Shown here: positions 34,431 through 44,402 of the stretch, in pieces
Numbering within the stretch: position 1 is the first letter of the stretch
Layout: each line of letters opens with the position of its first letter
Assembly: GCF_900110105.1 (NCBI RefSeq)
Contig: NZ_FOCL01000001.1
Coordinates: forward strand, 248,001-312,000
Direction of reading: 5' to 3'
Source of the DNA: Mucilaginibacter gossypiicola
GTDB taxonomy: Bacteria; Bacteroidota; Bacteroidia; Sphingobacteriales; Sphingobacteriaceae
Length of the DNA: 64,000 nucleotides
Notes under the pieces: generated by a model
The model's input: only the letters and a program-made list of their open reading frames with translations
The model's database searches: none
Told to the model about the DNA's origin: nothing
Translations under genes and position numbers: made by a program

Positions 34431-36584
34431 TTAAACCTCGCTCAATTTAAATGGCAGTTTCCTGATCCTTTTACCTGTTAAATCAAATATGGCATCAGTG
34501 AGCGCCGGGGCAAAAGGTGGTAAGCCAGGTTCGCCCACACCTCCTGCATCTGCAGTATTTTCCATAATGTGTACTTCAACAGGAGGGATGTCACTCATGC
34601 GCGGCATCAGGTAGTCGTAAAAATTATTTTGCTCCACCAGTCCGTCTTTGAATGTAATTTCATGGATGGTAGCTGCGCCCAGCGCCATCACAACCGAGCC
34701 TTCAACCTGAGCCTTAATAATATCGGGATTTACATACCAACCACAATCCATAACTGCCCAAACCTTGTCAATTTTTACCTTGCCATCCTCACGCCTCGAA
34801 ACCTTTACAATCTGACCTACTGTACTGTCAAAACATTCTGTTATGGCTACGCCAAAGCCTTCATTCTTTTTCCTCGATTTCCAGCCGGATACTTCTTCCA
34901 TTCTGTCAATCAGGCGCTGACAACGTTCGTCCCTTAAATATTTTCTTCGGAAGTCAAGTTGATCCTGCCCACCCAATACGGCCAGTTCATTGATAAAACT
35001 CTCATATCCGAATCCGTTTGTAGAGGCATAGACCGAACGCCACCACATATTAGGTAAAGGCATTTCATAAGGCACATCTGCGAAGCTAATATTCTTAATG
35101 CTGTCATAATAAGGTTTTAAAAAACCTTCTGTTGTACTATTATTGGCTGTTCCTCTCTTATCAGTGTTCCAGTGGTCGATGTTTTGACCTGCCATTTTGA
35201 ACTTCACTGCGCTTATTTCACCGTTTTCAATAGCCCCTTGAGCTCTGTAGGAAATTCCGGCACGATATGGACCTTGCTTTACATCATCCTCTCTGGACCA
35301 AATAACCTGAACCGGTCCGCCTATTTCTTTCGAAATGGCTACGGCTTCATGAGTATAATCCAAAAAAGCTTTTCGGCCGAAGCCTCCGCCTAAAAAAGTC
35401 ATATTAACGATAACTTTTTCTTTAGGCATCTTAAATTTACTACTGATATCGCCCTGTACCCAATCCGGAGCCTGTATTGGCCCCCAAATTTCTATTTTGT
35501 CGTTTTGGTAATGCGCTACACAGTTTAATGGCTCCATAGCGGCGTGCGCCTGGTAAGGTGTTTGGTAGATCACGTCGATCTTATTGGCCGATTTGGCTAA
35601 AATATCATCCGGATCACCTTGTTTTTTAAATGAAAGGCCTTCTTCTTTTTGAAGTAGCTCCTCGTGCTGTTTGTATATATCGGCGGTGTTTACATGCTCA
35701 AAGCCGCTTTCATCCCAGTCAACCTTTAGCGCTTTCCGGCCTTGCATAGCCGCCCATGTTGAATTGGCAATAACTACCACGCCATCACGGGTAGTATTAA
35801 AAACCATCATTTGTATCTTAAATACATTTTTCACTCCCGGAACTTTCATAGCTGCAGAGGCATCAAAGCTTTTAAGCTTACCGCGTAATCTCGGATTGCG
35901 CTCTACAGAGGCATAAAGCATTCCCGGTAGCTTCTTATCCAGCCCGAAGATGGCCTCACCATTGGTTTTCATTGGGGTGTCCAGCCTTTGAAGCGGTTTT
36001 CGGATCAGCTTGTATTGAGATATCTCCTTTAACTTAATATCGGCAGGAGGGGAGAGTTTTGATGCATCTGTAACCAGATCTCCGTAATTTAATTTTTTTC
36101 CGGATGGCCTATGGATAACGTGGCCAGATTCTGCGTAGCACTCGGCAGCAGGGACATTCCATTTGTTCGCGGCCGCTGTGATCAGCATCTCACGCGCTGT
36201 TGCACTTAATTTGAGTAGCTTTTTGTAAGATCCCCTAATGGTTGAGCTTCCGCCGGTGATCTGGCTGCCAAATTTATCAGGATTGCCTTGTGCAAATACC
36301 ACACTGATATCCTTCAGGTCAACCTCCAGCTCTTCTGCAATAATTTGTGGTATAGACTGAAAAGATCCCTGGCCCATTTCTGCGCGATGATCAGTGAGCG
36401 TTACCTTGCCATTAGTATCGATACGCATCCAGGCATTAAAATCAAAGCCATGCTCAGCGCCGGTTGCCGATATTAACTGTTCGTTTTTTGCATTGGCGGG
36501 GAAATAGAAGCCCAAACAAAGCGCGGTTCCGGCAAGACCAGACACGCGGAGAAAATTTCTTCTTGATATCGCATTAGTTTCCAT
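34431..36584 (-). CDS. iorB: Molybdenum hydroxylase large subunit, isoquinoline 1-oxidoreductase beta type
   Basis: Protein of 717 residues with a twin-arginine signal (SRRNFLRVSG, then LAGTALCLGFY), so it is folded in the cytoplasm with its cofactor and exported. It belongs to the xanthine dehydrogenase molybdopterin-binding subunits. Visible motifs are DHRAEMGQGSFQSIPQIIAEE, GGSSTIRGSY, FLGGGFGRKAFLDYTHEAV, and near the C terminus GVGEPGLPPFAP, whose Glu is the catalytic base of the family. These enzymes hydroxylate aromatic heterocycles or oxidise aldehydes using water; the substrate is unknown here. It is the last gene of a three-gene operon with the cytochrome and the [2Fe-2S] subunit, which would take its electrons. 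A partner chaperone (XdhC-like) was not found in the window. Confidence 0.92.
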   Translation of the reverse strand: METNAISRRNFLRVSGLAGTALCLGFYFPANAKNEQLISATGAEHGFDFNAWMRIDTNGKVTLTDHRAEMGQGSFQSIPQIIAEELEVDLKDISVVFAQGNPDKFGSQITGGSSTIRGSYKKLLKLSATAREMLITAAANKWNVPAAECYAESGHVIHRPSGKKLNYGDLVTDASKLSPPADIKLKEISQYKLIRKPLQRLDTPMKTNGEAIFGLDKKLPGMLYASVERNPRLRGKLKSFDASAAMKVPGVKNVFKIQMMVFNTTRDGVVVIANSTWAAMQGRKALKVDWDESGFEHVNTADIYKQHEELLQKEEGLSFKKQGDPDDILAKSANKIDVIYQTPYQAHAAMEPLNCVAHYQNDKIEIWGPIQAPDWVQGDISSKFKMPKEKVIVNMTFLGGGFGRKAFLDYTHEAVAISKEIGGPVQVIWSREDDVKQGPYRAGISYRAQGAIENGEISAVKFKMAGQNIDHWNTDKRGTANNSTTEGFLKPYYDSIKNISFADVPYEMPLPNMWWRSVYASTNGFGYESFINELAVLGGQDQLDFRRKYLRDERCQRLIDRMEEVSGWKSRKKNEGFGVAITECFDSTVGQIVKVSRREDGKVKIDKVWAVMDCGWYVNPDIIKAQVEGSVVMALGAATIHEITFKDGLVEQNNFYDYLMPRMSDIPPVEVHIMENTADAGGVGEPGLPPFAPALTDAIFDLTGKRIRKLPFKLSEV

Positions 36585-36611
36585 AGTGGTTGCTCTTATC
36601 GTTTAAATCAT

Positions 36612-37220
36612 TCATTTTGCCTTTGCCGAAGGTGCGTATGCGCCTTTAGCTATCCACAAACGTACCTGTGCTACAAAGGCTGTCCGGCTCATAGGTGGCA
36701 ATGTCCTGCCATCGCCCGGATGCCATGCCCAGCCTACCAGGTCATCTTTGGCCATATGATCAATCAGTTGTTGTTTGGTGCGCCCGCCGTTTTGTTTAGG
36801 ATCAAGGAGCTGCAAGGCCAGCTGGCGTGGGGTGCGTCCCTGAAAAACCATTCGCATATTAGCAGGGGGCAAACCCCATTTTGGATTTCCAGGTGGCATA
36901 TGCAAGCCTGTCGCATTTTCTGCCTGATGACAGTTACTGCAGCGAACAGCATAAACGCCGTGACCGTCGGCACCCCGCTTAACATTCATCGTATGTAAAT
37001 GATTATCATCGCCCTGTAGTGGCACATCGCCTGCGGGATGGCAATTCATACATCGCGCGCTCATCAATACTTTGTATACCGACATAAATGCTTTGGCTGA
37101 GCCAACACTGTCTTTTGCTAATCGGAGAGGATTGTCAACTTTTACAGGTTCCGTTCTGAAGGATAGTAGTAGTGTGCCCCCAACAATAAGTATGGTGCTT
37201 ATGATTAGCAGCTTCTTCAT
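36612..37220 (-). CDS. Dihaem c-type cytochrome of the molybdenum hydroxylase
   Basis: Protein of 202 residues with an N-terminal hydrophobic segment ([16 protein letters not shown]) that serves as signal or anchor. Two haem-binding motifs are present: Cys57-M-N-Cys60-His61 and Cys94-S-N-Cys97-His98. The region after them includes [15 protein letters not shown], where a Met or His could be an axial ligand. Such proteins are annotated as isoquinoline 1-oxidoreductase-linked cytochromes and pass electrons from the [2Fe-2S] subunit to the respiratory chain. Its start overlaps the stop of the [2Fe-2S] gene by four bases (ATGA), and the Mo subunit follows 27 bases downstream. Confidence 0.87.
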   Translation of the reverse strand: MKKLLIISTILIVGGTLLLSFRTEPVKVDNPLRLAKDSVGSAKAFMSVYKVLMSARCMNCHPAGDVPLQGDDNHLHTMNVKRGADGHGVYAVRCSNCHQAENATGLHMPPGNPKWGLPPANMRMVFQGRTPRQLALQLLDPKQNGGRTKQQLIDHMAKDDLVGWAWHPGDGRTLPPMSRTAFVAQVRLWIAKGAYAPSAKAK

Positions 37221-37687
37221 AATTTGGCTCCTTCCGTTTGCATGGCTGCAACTTTGTGAATAGCAGCCCGGATGCGCTGATATGTACCACAGCGACAGAT
37301 ATTACCTGACATAGCGTCGTCAATATCCTGATCGGTAGGGTTTGGGTTTTCACGTAATAACACCGCTGCCGACATCAGTTGACCGGATTGACAGTAGCCG
37401 CACTGAGGAACGTTCATTTCATTCCATGCTAATTGAAGCGGATGATTGTTATGGAGAGAAAGTCCTTCAATTGTTACTATTTTTTGCCCGGCGGCACGGC
37501 TTAGCTTTGTAACACATGATCGTACTGCCTCGCCATTCAAATGCACCGTACATGCCCCGCATTGCGCTGCGCCGCACCCAAATTTTGTACCTGTAAGTCC
37601 CAGGATATCCCGAATAACCCAAAGTAGTGGCATGTTAGGGTCGGCATCAATATCATGACGCTGCCCGTTTACCGTAATGTTGATCAT
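37217..37687 (-). CDS. iorA: [2Fe-2S] subunit of molybdenum hydroxylase, isoquinoline 1-oxidoreductase alpha type
   Basis: Protein of 156 residues with the plant-ferredoxin-type cluster (Cys38, Cys43, Cys46, Cys58 in [19 protein letters not shown] and RSC) and the second, helical cluster (Cys96, Cys99, Cys131, Cys133 in [10 protein letters not shown] and [10 protein letters not shown]). It relays electrons from the molybdenum centre. It has no signal peptide, as is usual for this subunit, which is carried across the membrane by the twin-arginine signal of the large subunit. It is the first gene of the operon, so the promoter should lie between it and the divergent hydroxylase gene at 37962. 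Confidence 0.94.
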   Translation of the reverse strand: MINITVNGQRHDIDADPNMPLLWVIRDILGLTGTKFGCGAAQCGACTVHLNGEAVRSCVTKLSRAAGQKIVTIEGLSLHNNHPLQLAWNEMNVPQCGYCQSGQLMSAAVLLRENPNPTDQDIDDAMSGNICRCGTYQRIRAAIHKVAAMQTEGAKL

Positions 37688-37961
37688 AAACCAGTGATTA
37701 GTTAAATAAATTTAGGAAAAAATCGGAGATTAAAATCAATAGTATTGTACTTTTCCGGGTAAGGAGAACTTATCTGGCAGCCGCCTTAGTGTTTGCGATG
37801 TAGCTTAAAAACTAATTGGGCGTTTTATCAAACTCTTCATTGGTCAATTTGCTTTTAGTTTCGGTCCGGAAAATAATTTCTTATGCTCATGATCTTAATT
37901 AACTTTTGTTAATTTTTCGGGGTACCCTCTGCTCGTAGTTTTGTGTTCATAATCTTATACG

Positions 37962-38762
37962 ATGTCACAAGCTGCCAAAATTTTCATGACCATCTTTAGT
38001 ATCTCAATTGTCCGTTATTTCCTGGTTGCGGGGATTCCGTTTTTCCTTTTTTACAGGTTACTGGAAATTCGGTTTCTTTCGTCGAAAATACAACGCAGTA
38101 AGGCGGCAAGAAAGGATTTTTTTCGTGAGATCATTCATTCGTTACAAACTACTATTGTTTTTACTTTAATCGGCTATATCATTCTTTATACCCCAGTAAT
38201 AAAAATAACGCAGGTATATGCCAATGTAAACTATTACCCCATTTGGTGGATACCGGTTAGTCTCGTTCTGTGCCTGATAGTACATGATACCTATTTTTAT
38301 TGGATGCACAGGGTACTTCATCATCCAAAAATTTTTCGATATACACATTTGCTGCACCATCGTTCAACAAATCCTTCTCCCTGGGCTTCTTATTCTTTTA
38401 GCATTGCAGAGGCTTTCGCCGAAGGTTTGGTGTTATTTATTATCACCATAATTATGCCGCTTCATACTATCACGCTTACTTTGTTTGTAGTGGTAGGGTT
38501 TATGATCAATGTCTACGGTCATCTTGGTTATGAAATTGTACCTCAAGGGTTCAGAAATACGCTGCTTTTTAAAATTACAAACACCTCGGTATTTCACAAT
38601 TTACACCATCGGAAGTTTAAAGGAAATTACGGGCTGTATTTTAGGTTCTGGGACCACATGATGGGCACTGAACATGTTGATTATGTTAAAGAATTTGACA
38701 AGATTCAGCAAAGTAGGTTTTACGAAAATGAGGCTAATAAAAATATTGGTAACACGGTATAA
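37962..38762 (+). CDS. Sterol desaturase / fatty acid hydroxylase family membrane protein
   Basis: Protein of 266 residues with about four membrane helices (around 16-36, 60-85, 93-112, 160-190). The di-iron histidine clusters are HDTYFYWMH, HLLHH and HNLHH (in HNLHHRKFKGNYGLYF), as in PF04116. These enzymes insert oxygen into, or desaturate, lipid chains, sterols or carotenoids at the membrane; bacterial members often hydroxylate membrane lipids. The substrate is unknown. The gene stands alone between the molybdenum operon (divergent) and the sigma factor gene, and is followed by a terminator-like hairpin. Confidence 0.9.
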   Translation: MSQAAKIFMTIFSISIVRYFLVAGIPFFLFYRLLEIRFLSSKIQRSKAARKDFFREIIHSLQTTIVFTLIGYIILYTPVIKITQVYANVNYYPIWWIPVSLVLCLIVHDTYFYWMHRVLHHPKIFRYTHLLHHRSTNPSPWASYSFSIAEAFAEGLVLFIITIIMPLHTITLTLFVVVGFMINVYGHLGYEIVPQGFRNTLLFKITNTSVFHNLHHRKFKGNYGLYFRFWDHMMGTEHVDYVKEFDKIQQSRFYENEANKNIGNTV

Positions 38763-38833
38763 AATAATATGTGGCCAATTAGCCAATAACCAGAATTTAG
38801 AAATAGCCATCAATATTTAATTGATGCTGAATT

Positions 38834-38870
38834 GCCCGGTCTGCGAACGTATGTCCGGGTTTGCTTTTTT
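38834..38870 (+). terminator. Probable Rho-independent terminator
   Basis: A six-pair stem (GCCCGG at 38834-38839 with CCGGGT at 38855-38860, one pair being G-U) with a 15-base loop is followed by a run of six T residues at 38865-38870. It lies 72 bases after the hydroxylase stop. The stem is short, so confidence is moderate. Confidence 0.6.
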
Positions 38871-38995
38871 ATGTAATGCGTTTTTTGTAAGTGAGTAAAC
38901 ATGTACCTTATAGGTTTACTTAGGAACTGGATTTCAGTAAGAGGCGTGTATTTAATTTTTGTTAAAAATATGTTATATTCGGTTCCTTAATAATT

Positions 38996-39583
38996 ATGAA
39001 ACTGTTTGGTAAATTAAGTGACGCAGAATTGGTCGTGTTGTTATATAACGGTAACGAGGCTGCATACACCGAAATTTACAATCGCTATTGGGCTTTGCTA
39101 TATAGTCATTCGCGCCGTATGCTTCGTGATAATGAAGAGGCTATGGATGTGGTGCAGGATGTTTTTGCTGCTTTCTGGACCAAGCCCCCTGAGCTCAATA
39201 ATAGCGGGGCGCTTAAAGCATATTTGTTTACTGCTGTGCGTAATGCAACTATTAAACTTATTAATAAAAGCAAACACAAAGATAATTATCTGACATCCCT
39301 TGCCACTTTTATGCAAGAGGGAGAATGCGCAACAGATAATCTGGTTTCTTATAACGAATTTGTTCGTCAAATAGAGAAAGAAATAGCTGGTTTACCGCCA
39401 AAGATGCGGCGGATTTTTGAAATGAGCAGAAGTCTTGGTCTTTCGCACAAGCAAATTGCTAATGAATTGAATATTTCTGACCAGTCAGTAAAAAAAACCA
39501 TAAACAGGGCTTTGAAATTGCTAAAAACTCAGTTTTCGCTAATTTTTATCTATGTGTTACTGAAGATTTGTCGTCTATTTTAG
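38996..39583 (+). CDS. ECF RNA polymerase sigma factor, FecI-like
   Basis: Protein of 195 residues. Region 2 is seen in YTEIYNRYWALLYSHSRRM and DNEEAMDVVQDVFAAFWTK (about residues 20-65), and region 4 in LPPKMRRIFEMSR followed by GLSHKQIANELNISDQSVKK, the -35 binding helix-turn-helix. Bacteroidota FecI-like factors switch on a TonB-linked SusC/SusD pair when a signal is sensed at the outer membrane. The anti-sigma gene follows 121 bases downstream, then SusC, which fixes this role with good confidence. The C terminus ends in a short hydrophobic stretch (LIFIYVLLKI), an odd feature for a sigma factor. Confidence 0.94.
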   Translation: MKLFGKLSDAELVVLLYNGNEAAYTEIYNRYWALLYSHSRRMLRDNEEAMDVVQDVFAAFWTKPPELNNSGALKAYLFTAVRNATIKLINKSKHKDNYLTSLATFMQEGECATDNLVSYNEFVRQIEKEIAGLPPKMRRIFEMSRSLGLSHKQIANELNISDQSVKKTINRALKLLKTQFSLIFIYVLLKICRLF

Positions 39584-39704
39584 GTTTGATGGCGATTAAT
39601 CTCAAATAAAAAATAAAAAAAAATAACTTTTTTTTATTTTTTAATGTCCACCAGCGACCACTTCGATGGTCTTATCTATAAACCGGCTAACAATGCCGTG
39701 AGTA

Positions 39705-40823
39705 ATGGATAAGGAAAAAGCACAAGCATTATTAAATAAATACATTGCAGGAAACTGTACGCCCGAAGAGCGTTTACTGGTTGAGAGCTGGTATAACCAA
39801 CTTAGTGAGGAAGCGGAGCCCTTTACCGATAAACCGGAATGGGATTATGCGGGCAAACAAATTTACAGGCGTTTGGGTTTCACCCGTAAACTTCGTTTCG
39901 GACGTTCCTGGTTATACTATTCAGCGGCAGCTATACTTCTGTTGGCATTATCTTTCGGTGCCTACTTTTATATCGAAAAAAGAACTTCCGCCGTTCAATA
40001 CGCCAACGATATAGCACCGGGTAAAAGCCGGGCCACACTGACCCTGGCCAACGGCGAGAAAATCAATCTGGATAACTTAAAGAGCGGCGAGCTTATTCGC
40101 GAATCGCATACCAGGATCACCAAGACATCTGGCGGGCAACTTGTATACACCGCCCTGGCCGATGAAGGCGATAGTAATATTAATGCGTTTAACACTATTG
40201 AAACACCTAAAGGAGGGCAATACCAAATTAATTTACCCGATGGGACAAGAGTTTGGCTTAATGCAGCTTCTTCTTTAAAGTATCCTGTTGTATTCAGCTC
40301 AACCCAACGTAAAGTACAGTTGAAGGGTGAGGCCTATTTTGAGGTTACCCATAACCAGCGAAAGCCTTTTATTGTTGCCACTGACTTGCAGCAGGTAGAG
40401 GTTTTAGGTACGCATTTTAATATAAATGCTTATAACGATGAAGCTGCCATTAATACCACGCTTTTAGAAGGTAGGGTTAAAGTATCAGCTAAGGATTTAA
40501 ATGCAGTACTTAATCCGGGACAGCAATCAATTTTAACTACCAAAACACATCAGCTTAAGGTGCAGGCTGCTGATCTGGAAAGTAATATGGCCTGGAAAAA
40601 CGGCGACTTTGTATTTAAAAACCAGGATCTGGAGAGTATTATGCGAGAGGTAGCCCGATGGTACAATGTTGAGGTTGTTTATGCCCCAAATGCACCCCGG
40701 GATATGGTATTCGGCGGCTGGGTGTCCCGTGCTAAAAATATCTCGGCAGTATTGAAGATCATGGAATTAACTGGTAAGGTTCATTTTAAAGTTTCAGGAA
40801 GGAGGATCACTGTTATGGAGTAA
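39705..40823 (+). CDS. FecR-family anti-sigma factor
   Basis: Protein of 372 residues. It has a cytoplasmic N-terminal sigma-binding part (KYIAGNCTPEERLLVESWYN), one membrane helix (about residues 69-87, YYSAAAILLLALSFGAYFY), and a periplasmic FecR domain (NTIETPKGGQYQINLPDGT, then VWLNAASSLKYP and GEAYFEVTH). A C-terminal DUF4974-like domain ends with KIMELTGKVHFKVSGR. It holds the sigma factor inactive and passes on the signal from the SusC N-terminal STN domain. It is followed by susC in the same direction. Confidence 0.94.
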   Translation: MDKEKAQALLNKYIAGNCTPEERLLVESWYNQLSEEAEPFTDKPEWDYAGKQIYRRLGFTRKLRFGRSWLYYSAAAILLLALSFGAYFYIEKRTSAVQYANDIAPGKSRATLTLANGEKINLDNLKSGELIRESHTRITKTSGGQLVYTALADEGDSNINAFNTIETPKGGQYQINLPDGTRVWLNAASSLKYPVVFSSTQRKVQLKGEAYFEVTHNQRKPFIVATDLQQVEVLGTHFNINAYNDEAAINTTLLEGRVKVSAKDLNAVLNPGQQSILTTKTHQLKVQAADLESNMAWKNGDFVFKNQDLESIMREVARWYNVEVVYAPNAPRDMVFGGWVSRAKNISAVLKIMELTGKVHFKVSGRRITVME

Positions 40824-40956
40824 AATTTACTTAGCCATAATGGAGATGATTTAAAGCAAACCAGAGGTGCTCGAACACCCCTGGCTATGTCTGGATTCCC
40901 CATTGATTCATTTTTTAGGAAACAAACAAAGTTTAAAACCCAAACTATTCAAATGT

Positions 40957-43900
40957 ATGAAATTTTACACGGGAAATTCGTGTAGGCCGCCCGGCTACAT
41001 GTCAAAATTTCTTTTAGTCATGAAACTTACCATTATTTTAATAATTACGGCAATTATGCAGGTAAGCGCCAGTAGTTATGCCCAGCAAATCACCATCACC
41101 GAAAAAAAAGCGTCTTTAGAAAAGGTGCTGAAGGAGATAAGGACGCAAAGCGGGTACGACTTTTTGTTTGATGCAAAACTTATTCAAAATGCCAAACCTG
41201 TTGACATACAAATTAAAGACGCCGGAATTGAGGAGGCTTTAAAAAGTTGTTTAAAGGGGCAGGCTTTATCTTATACTATAGATGAGCATACGGTGGTGAT
41301 CAGGGAAGCCGAAAAAACTTTACTGGATAAGGTTGTTGACATGGTTGCCGATATCAAAGACAAAGCCGGTAAATTGGTTCAGCCATCGATAGTTGTTGGT
41401 AAAGTTAGCGGCAGCTATGGAGTGCCCCTTAGTGGTGCAACGGTTATGGTTAAACGCACTAAGCTGGGCACTAATACAGATATTAAAGGTAACTACATCC
41501 TTAAAACTGCCGAAACTACTGATACGCTCGTTATTAGCTTTATAGGCTATAAAACTACAACGGTACCTATAAATAAAAGAGTTATTGTTGATGTCAATTT
41601 ACAGGAAGCTACCAGCGGGCTGGACGAGGTGGTTGTACAGGCCTACGGTCGTACTACACAGCGATTAACCACAGGTAATATCAACAGGATAACCGCAGCT
41701 GATATCGCAAAACAGCCGGTAACAGATCCATTACTGGCCTTAGAAGGACGGGCACCCGGGGTAGAGATAACACAGCAAACCGGTTATGACGGGGGACCCG
41801 TAAAGGTAGTGATCAGGGGGCGGCAGTCTATCAACACTAACATTAATTCCGATCCGCTGTACATTATTGACGGTGTGCCTCAAACAGTACTTGACCTGCG
41901 GCCATTTGATTATAAAAATAATAATCGCCAGCGCGGCCAATATTCTGTAGGTTTGGGCGACCCAACGGTGGGTTATTCAACGGGCAGCAGTCCGCTGGCT
42001 GCTTACAATCCCTCAGATATTGAATCGGTTGAGATATTGAAGGATGCTGATGCTACAGCCATTTACGGTAGCCGTGGCGCCAATGGCGTTATCCTGATCA
42101 CCACTAAAAAGGGATCACCTTCAAATGGCGAGTTTACAATTGATCTGGCTCAGGGCGTTCGCTATACGGTAGGTGAATGGCAACAGCTTAATACGCCACA
42201 GTACATCGCAATGCGCAAAGAAGCTTTCAGGAATGACGGCATAATACCAACTGCGCAAAATGCCCCAGACATTTTCCTGTTAGATAATAACCGGTTTACC
42301 GATTGGCAAAAATATGCTTACGGAAATACCGGGAACTGGACCAATTTACAGGCGTCATTGTCGGGCGGAACAGCTCAGACAACCTATCGCCTGGCTGGTG
42401 GTTACAGGGCAAGTTCAGATATCAGTACGGCAAAGGGAAAAAACCCTCAGGGATCTTTTTCCACTAACCTGACAACGCATAGCGCAAATCAGCGTTTCAC
42501 GTTGTCGTTTACTACTAACTACACTTTTTTGGTCAACAACCAGATCAATATAGCTCCCGTGGCAACTCTGGCACCAAATGCGCCATCGGTATATGATGCG
42601 CAGGGGAGCCTGAATTTCGCAGAATATGATAAAGTCAGGATCGTTTTTCCTTTTTCAGGATTGTTGCAACCGTACGAAGGTAAAACCAATACCCTCAACA
42701 GCAGCCTGAATTTAAATTATACAGTATTCAAAGGCTTGGTGGCCAAAGTTAACCTTGGATATAATAACGCACAAAAACAACAAAGCCAGTACCAGCCTCT
42801 CGCCGCACAGGACCCGCTGCCGGGATCGCCTCAAAAAGGAAGCGCCAAGGTTGAAAATGCCCGGACAAACAATATTATTATTGAACCCCAGCTTGAATAC
42901 AACGCAGTAATTGGGAAGGGGTCAATAAATTTACTGACAGGTGGCAGCTATCAGCTTAACAATACCAGCTCATTGCAAACAATAGGTACCGGATATACAA
43001 CTGATGACCTTTTATATTCAATGGCTGCCGCACCTGTAGTGCAGGCCACCGACACAAAAGGGCAATATAAATATGCCGGGGTGTTTGCCAGGATAAATTA
43101 TAACTGGGAAAATAAATACATTCTTAATTTGAACGGTCGACGGGATGGCAGCAGCCGTTTTGGTGAAAATAACCGGTTTGGTAATTTTGGATCTGTAGGT
43201 GCAGCGTATATTGTTACAGAAGAAAAGTGGGTAAGAGATTTCCTGCCCAAAGTTTTCAGTACAATTAAACTTCGCGGCAGCTACGGCACTACAGGTAGTG
43301 ATGGAGTAGGTGATTATCAATATCTTACGCAATGGGCCCCCGTTTCGGCTGGTCAGTCAGCGACTTCTACTAACCCCAAGTACAACGGTGTTATCCCCCT
43401 GGTATCCATACAGCACGCTAATACTGATTTTCACTGGCAGGTTAACAAAAAACTGGAGGGGGCACTTGATCTAAGCTTTTTGGATGAACGCATTTCTGTA
43501 GAGGTTGCCTACTACCGGGATCGCTGTAATAATCAACTTATACAATTCCCAACCGCCGATCTTACCGGTTTTTCTACGGTAACGGCCAATAGTCCTGCTA
43601 ATGTTCAAAATGATGGCTGGGAATTTCAGGCTAATGCACAGATCATCAACGGAAAAAGCTTCCGCTGGAGTGCAAGCTTTAACATTGGTATTAATAAGAA
43701 TAAGCTCTTGTCTTACCCAAATTTTCAGCTGTCGCCTTATTATACGCTCATGAAGATAGGCCGGCCATTGGGTGAGCAATATCTATATAAGTTTACCGGG
43801 GTAGATCCACTCACCGGGCAGTATACCTACCTGGATGCCAATCATAATGGTCTTGTCAGTGCTGAGGCAGGCGTTCCCCCCGGAACCGGGATGGATGACC

Positions 43901-44391
43901 GGGTTGCGCTTATCAATACAACTCCTCAATATTCGGGGGGGATGGGACAGCGGTTCAGCTTCAAAAATTTATCCCTGAGTTTGTTTTTTAATTACAGAAA
44001 GCAGCTGGCAAGAAACGAGCTGGCCAGTACCGCATTTGGCGCGCTTGGCAACGTTTCGTTATATAAATATAATAACAGGTGGCAAAACCCGGGCGATATT
44101 GCCACCATAGCAAGGCTAACCACCACTGCAAAAGCCTCCGACATTAATTATGGCTCCTCGGATGCGGCCTATACCGACGGCAGTTTTATCCGCCTTCAAA
44201 ATATAGCTCTTTCATATACTTTGCCCGTAAAAATTATCCGAAAAATAGGTTTGAAGGCATTGTCAATAAATGCAAGCGCTCAAAACATCTTCGTTATCAC
44301 AAACTATAAGGGCCTGGACCCGGAGGTTAATAATTTCGGAGCATTGCCGCCAACCAGAACCATCACCTGGGGACTATCAGCCTCATTTTAA
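40957..44391 (+). CDS. susC: SusC/RagA-type TonB-dependent outer-membrane transporter with STN domain
   Basis: Protein of 1144 residues from the ATG at 40957 (MKFYTG...), the leader style usual for this bacterial group; a GTG frame from 40867 adds 30 residues that do not look like part of a signal. After the signal (QVSASSYAQQ) comes an STN domain (about 40-115), which touches the FecR partner. A carboxypeptidase-like domain follows, then the plug with LDEVVVQAYGRT, YIIDGVPQ and ATAIYGSRGANGVILITTKKG, and a 22-strand barrel ending TWGLSASF. It imports oligomeric nutrients in complex with SusD, energised by TonB. The gene order sigma-FecR-SusC-SusD with a metalloprotease downstream suggests a peptide or glycoprotein substrate rather than a plain glycan. 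Confidence 0.95.
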   Translation: MKFYTGNSCRPPGYMSKFLLVMKLTIILIITAIMQVSASSYAQQITITEKKASLEKVLKEIRTQSGYDFLFDAKLIQNAKPVDIQIKDAGIEEALKSCLKGQALSYTIDEHTVVIREAEKTLLDKVVDMVADIKDKAGKLVQPSIVVGKVSGSYGVPLSGATVMVKRTKLGTNTDIKGNYILKTAETTDTLVISFIGYKTTTVPINKRVIVDVNLQEATSGLDEVVVQAYGRTTQRLTTGNINRITAADIAKQPVTDPLLALEGRAPGVEITQQTGYDGGPVKVVIRGRQSINTNINSDPLYIIDGVPQTVLDLRPFDYKNNNRQRGQYSVGLGDPTVGYSTGSSPLAAYNPSDIESVEILKDADATAIYGSRGANGVILITTKKGSPSNGEFTIDLAQGVRYTVGEWQQLNTPQYIAMRKEAFRNDGIIPTAQNAPDIFLLDNNRFTDWQKYAYGNTGNWTNLQASLSGGTAQTTYRLAGGYRASSDISTAKGKNPQGSFSTNLTTHSANQRFTLSFTTNYTFLVNNQINIAPVATLAPNAPSVYDAQGSLNFAEYDKVRIVFPFSGLLQPYEGKTNTLNSSLNLNYTVFKGLVAKVNLGYNNAQKQQSQYQPLAAQDPLPGSPQKGSAKVENARTNNIIIEPQLEYNAVIGKGSINLLTGGSYQLNNTSSLQTIGTGYTTDDLLYSMAAAPVVQATDTKGQYKYAGVFARINYNWENKYILNLNGRRDGSSRFGENNRFGNFGSVGAAYIVTEEKWVRDFLPKVFSTIKLRGSYGTTGSDGVGDYQYLTQWAPVSAGQSATSTNPKYNGVIPLVSIQHANTDFHWQVNKKLEGALDLSFLDERISVEVAYYRDRCNNQLIQFPTADLTGFSTVTANSPANVQNDGWEFQANAQIINGKSFRWSASFNIGINKNKLLSYPNFQLSPYYTLMKIGRPLGEQYLYKFTGVDPLTGQYTYLDANHNGLVSAEAGVPPGTGMDDRVALINTTPQYSGGMGQRFSFKNLSLSLFFNYRKQLARNELASTAFGALGNVSLYKYNNRWQNPGDIATIARLTTTAKASDINYGSSDAAYTDGSFIRLQNIALSYTLPVKIIRKIGLKALSINASAQNIFVITNYKGLDPEVNNFGALPPTRTITWGLSASF

Positions 44392-44402
44392 TTGAAAAAA
44401 TC

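Noticed and set aside
40867..40956. GTG start giving a longer SusC
   Set aside because: The extra residues do not form a signal, and the MKFYT leader at 40957 is the usual start in this group.
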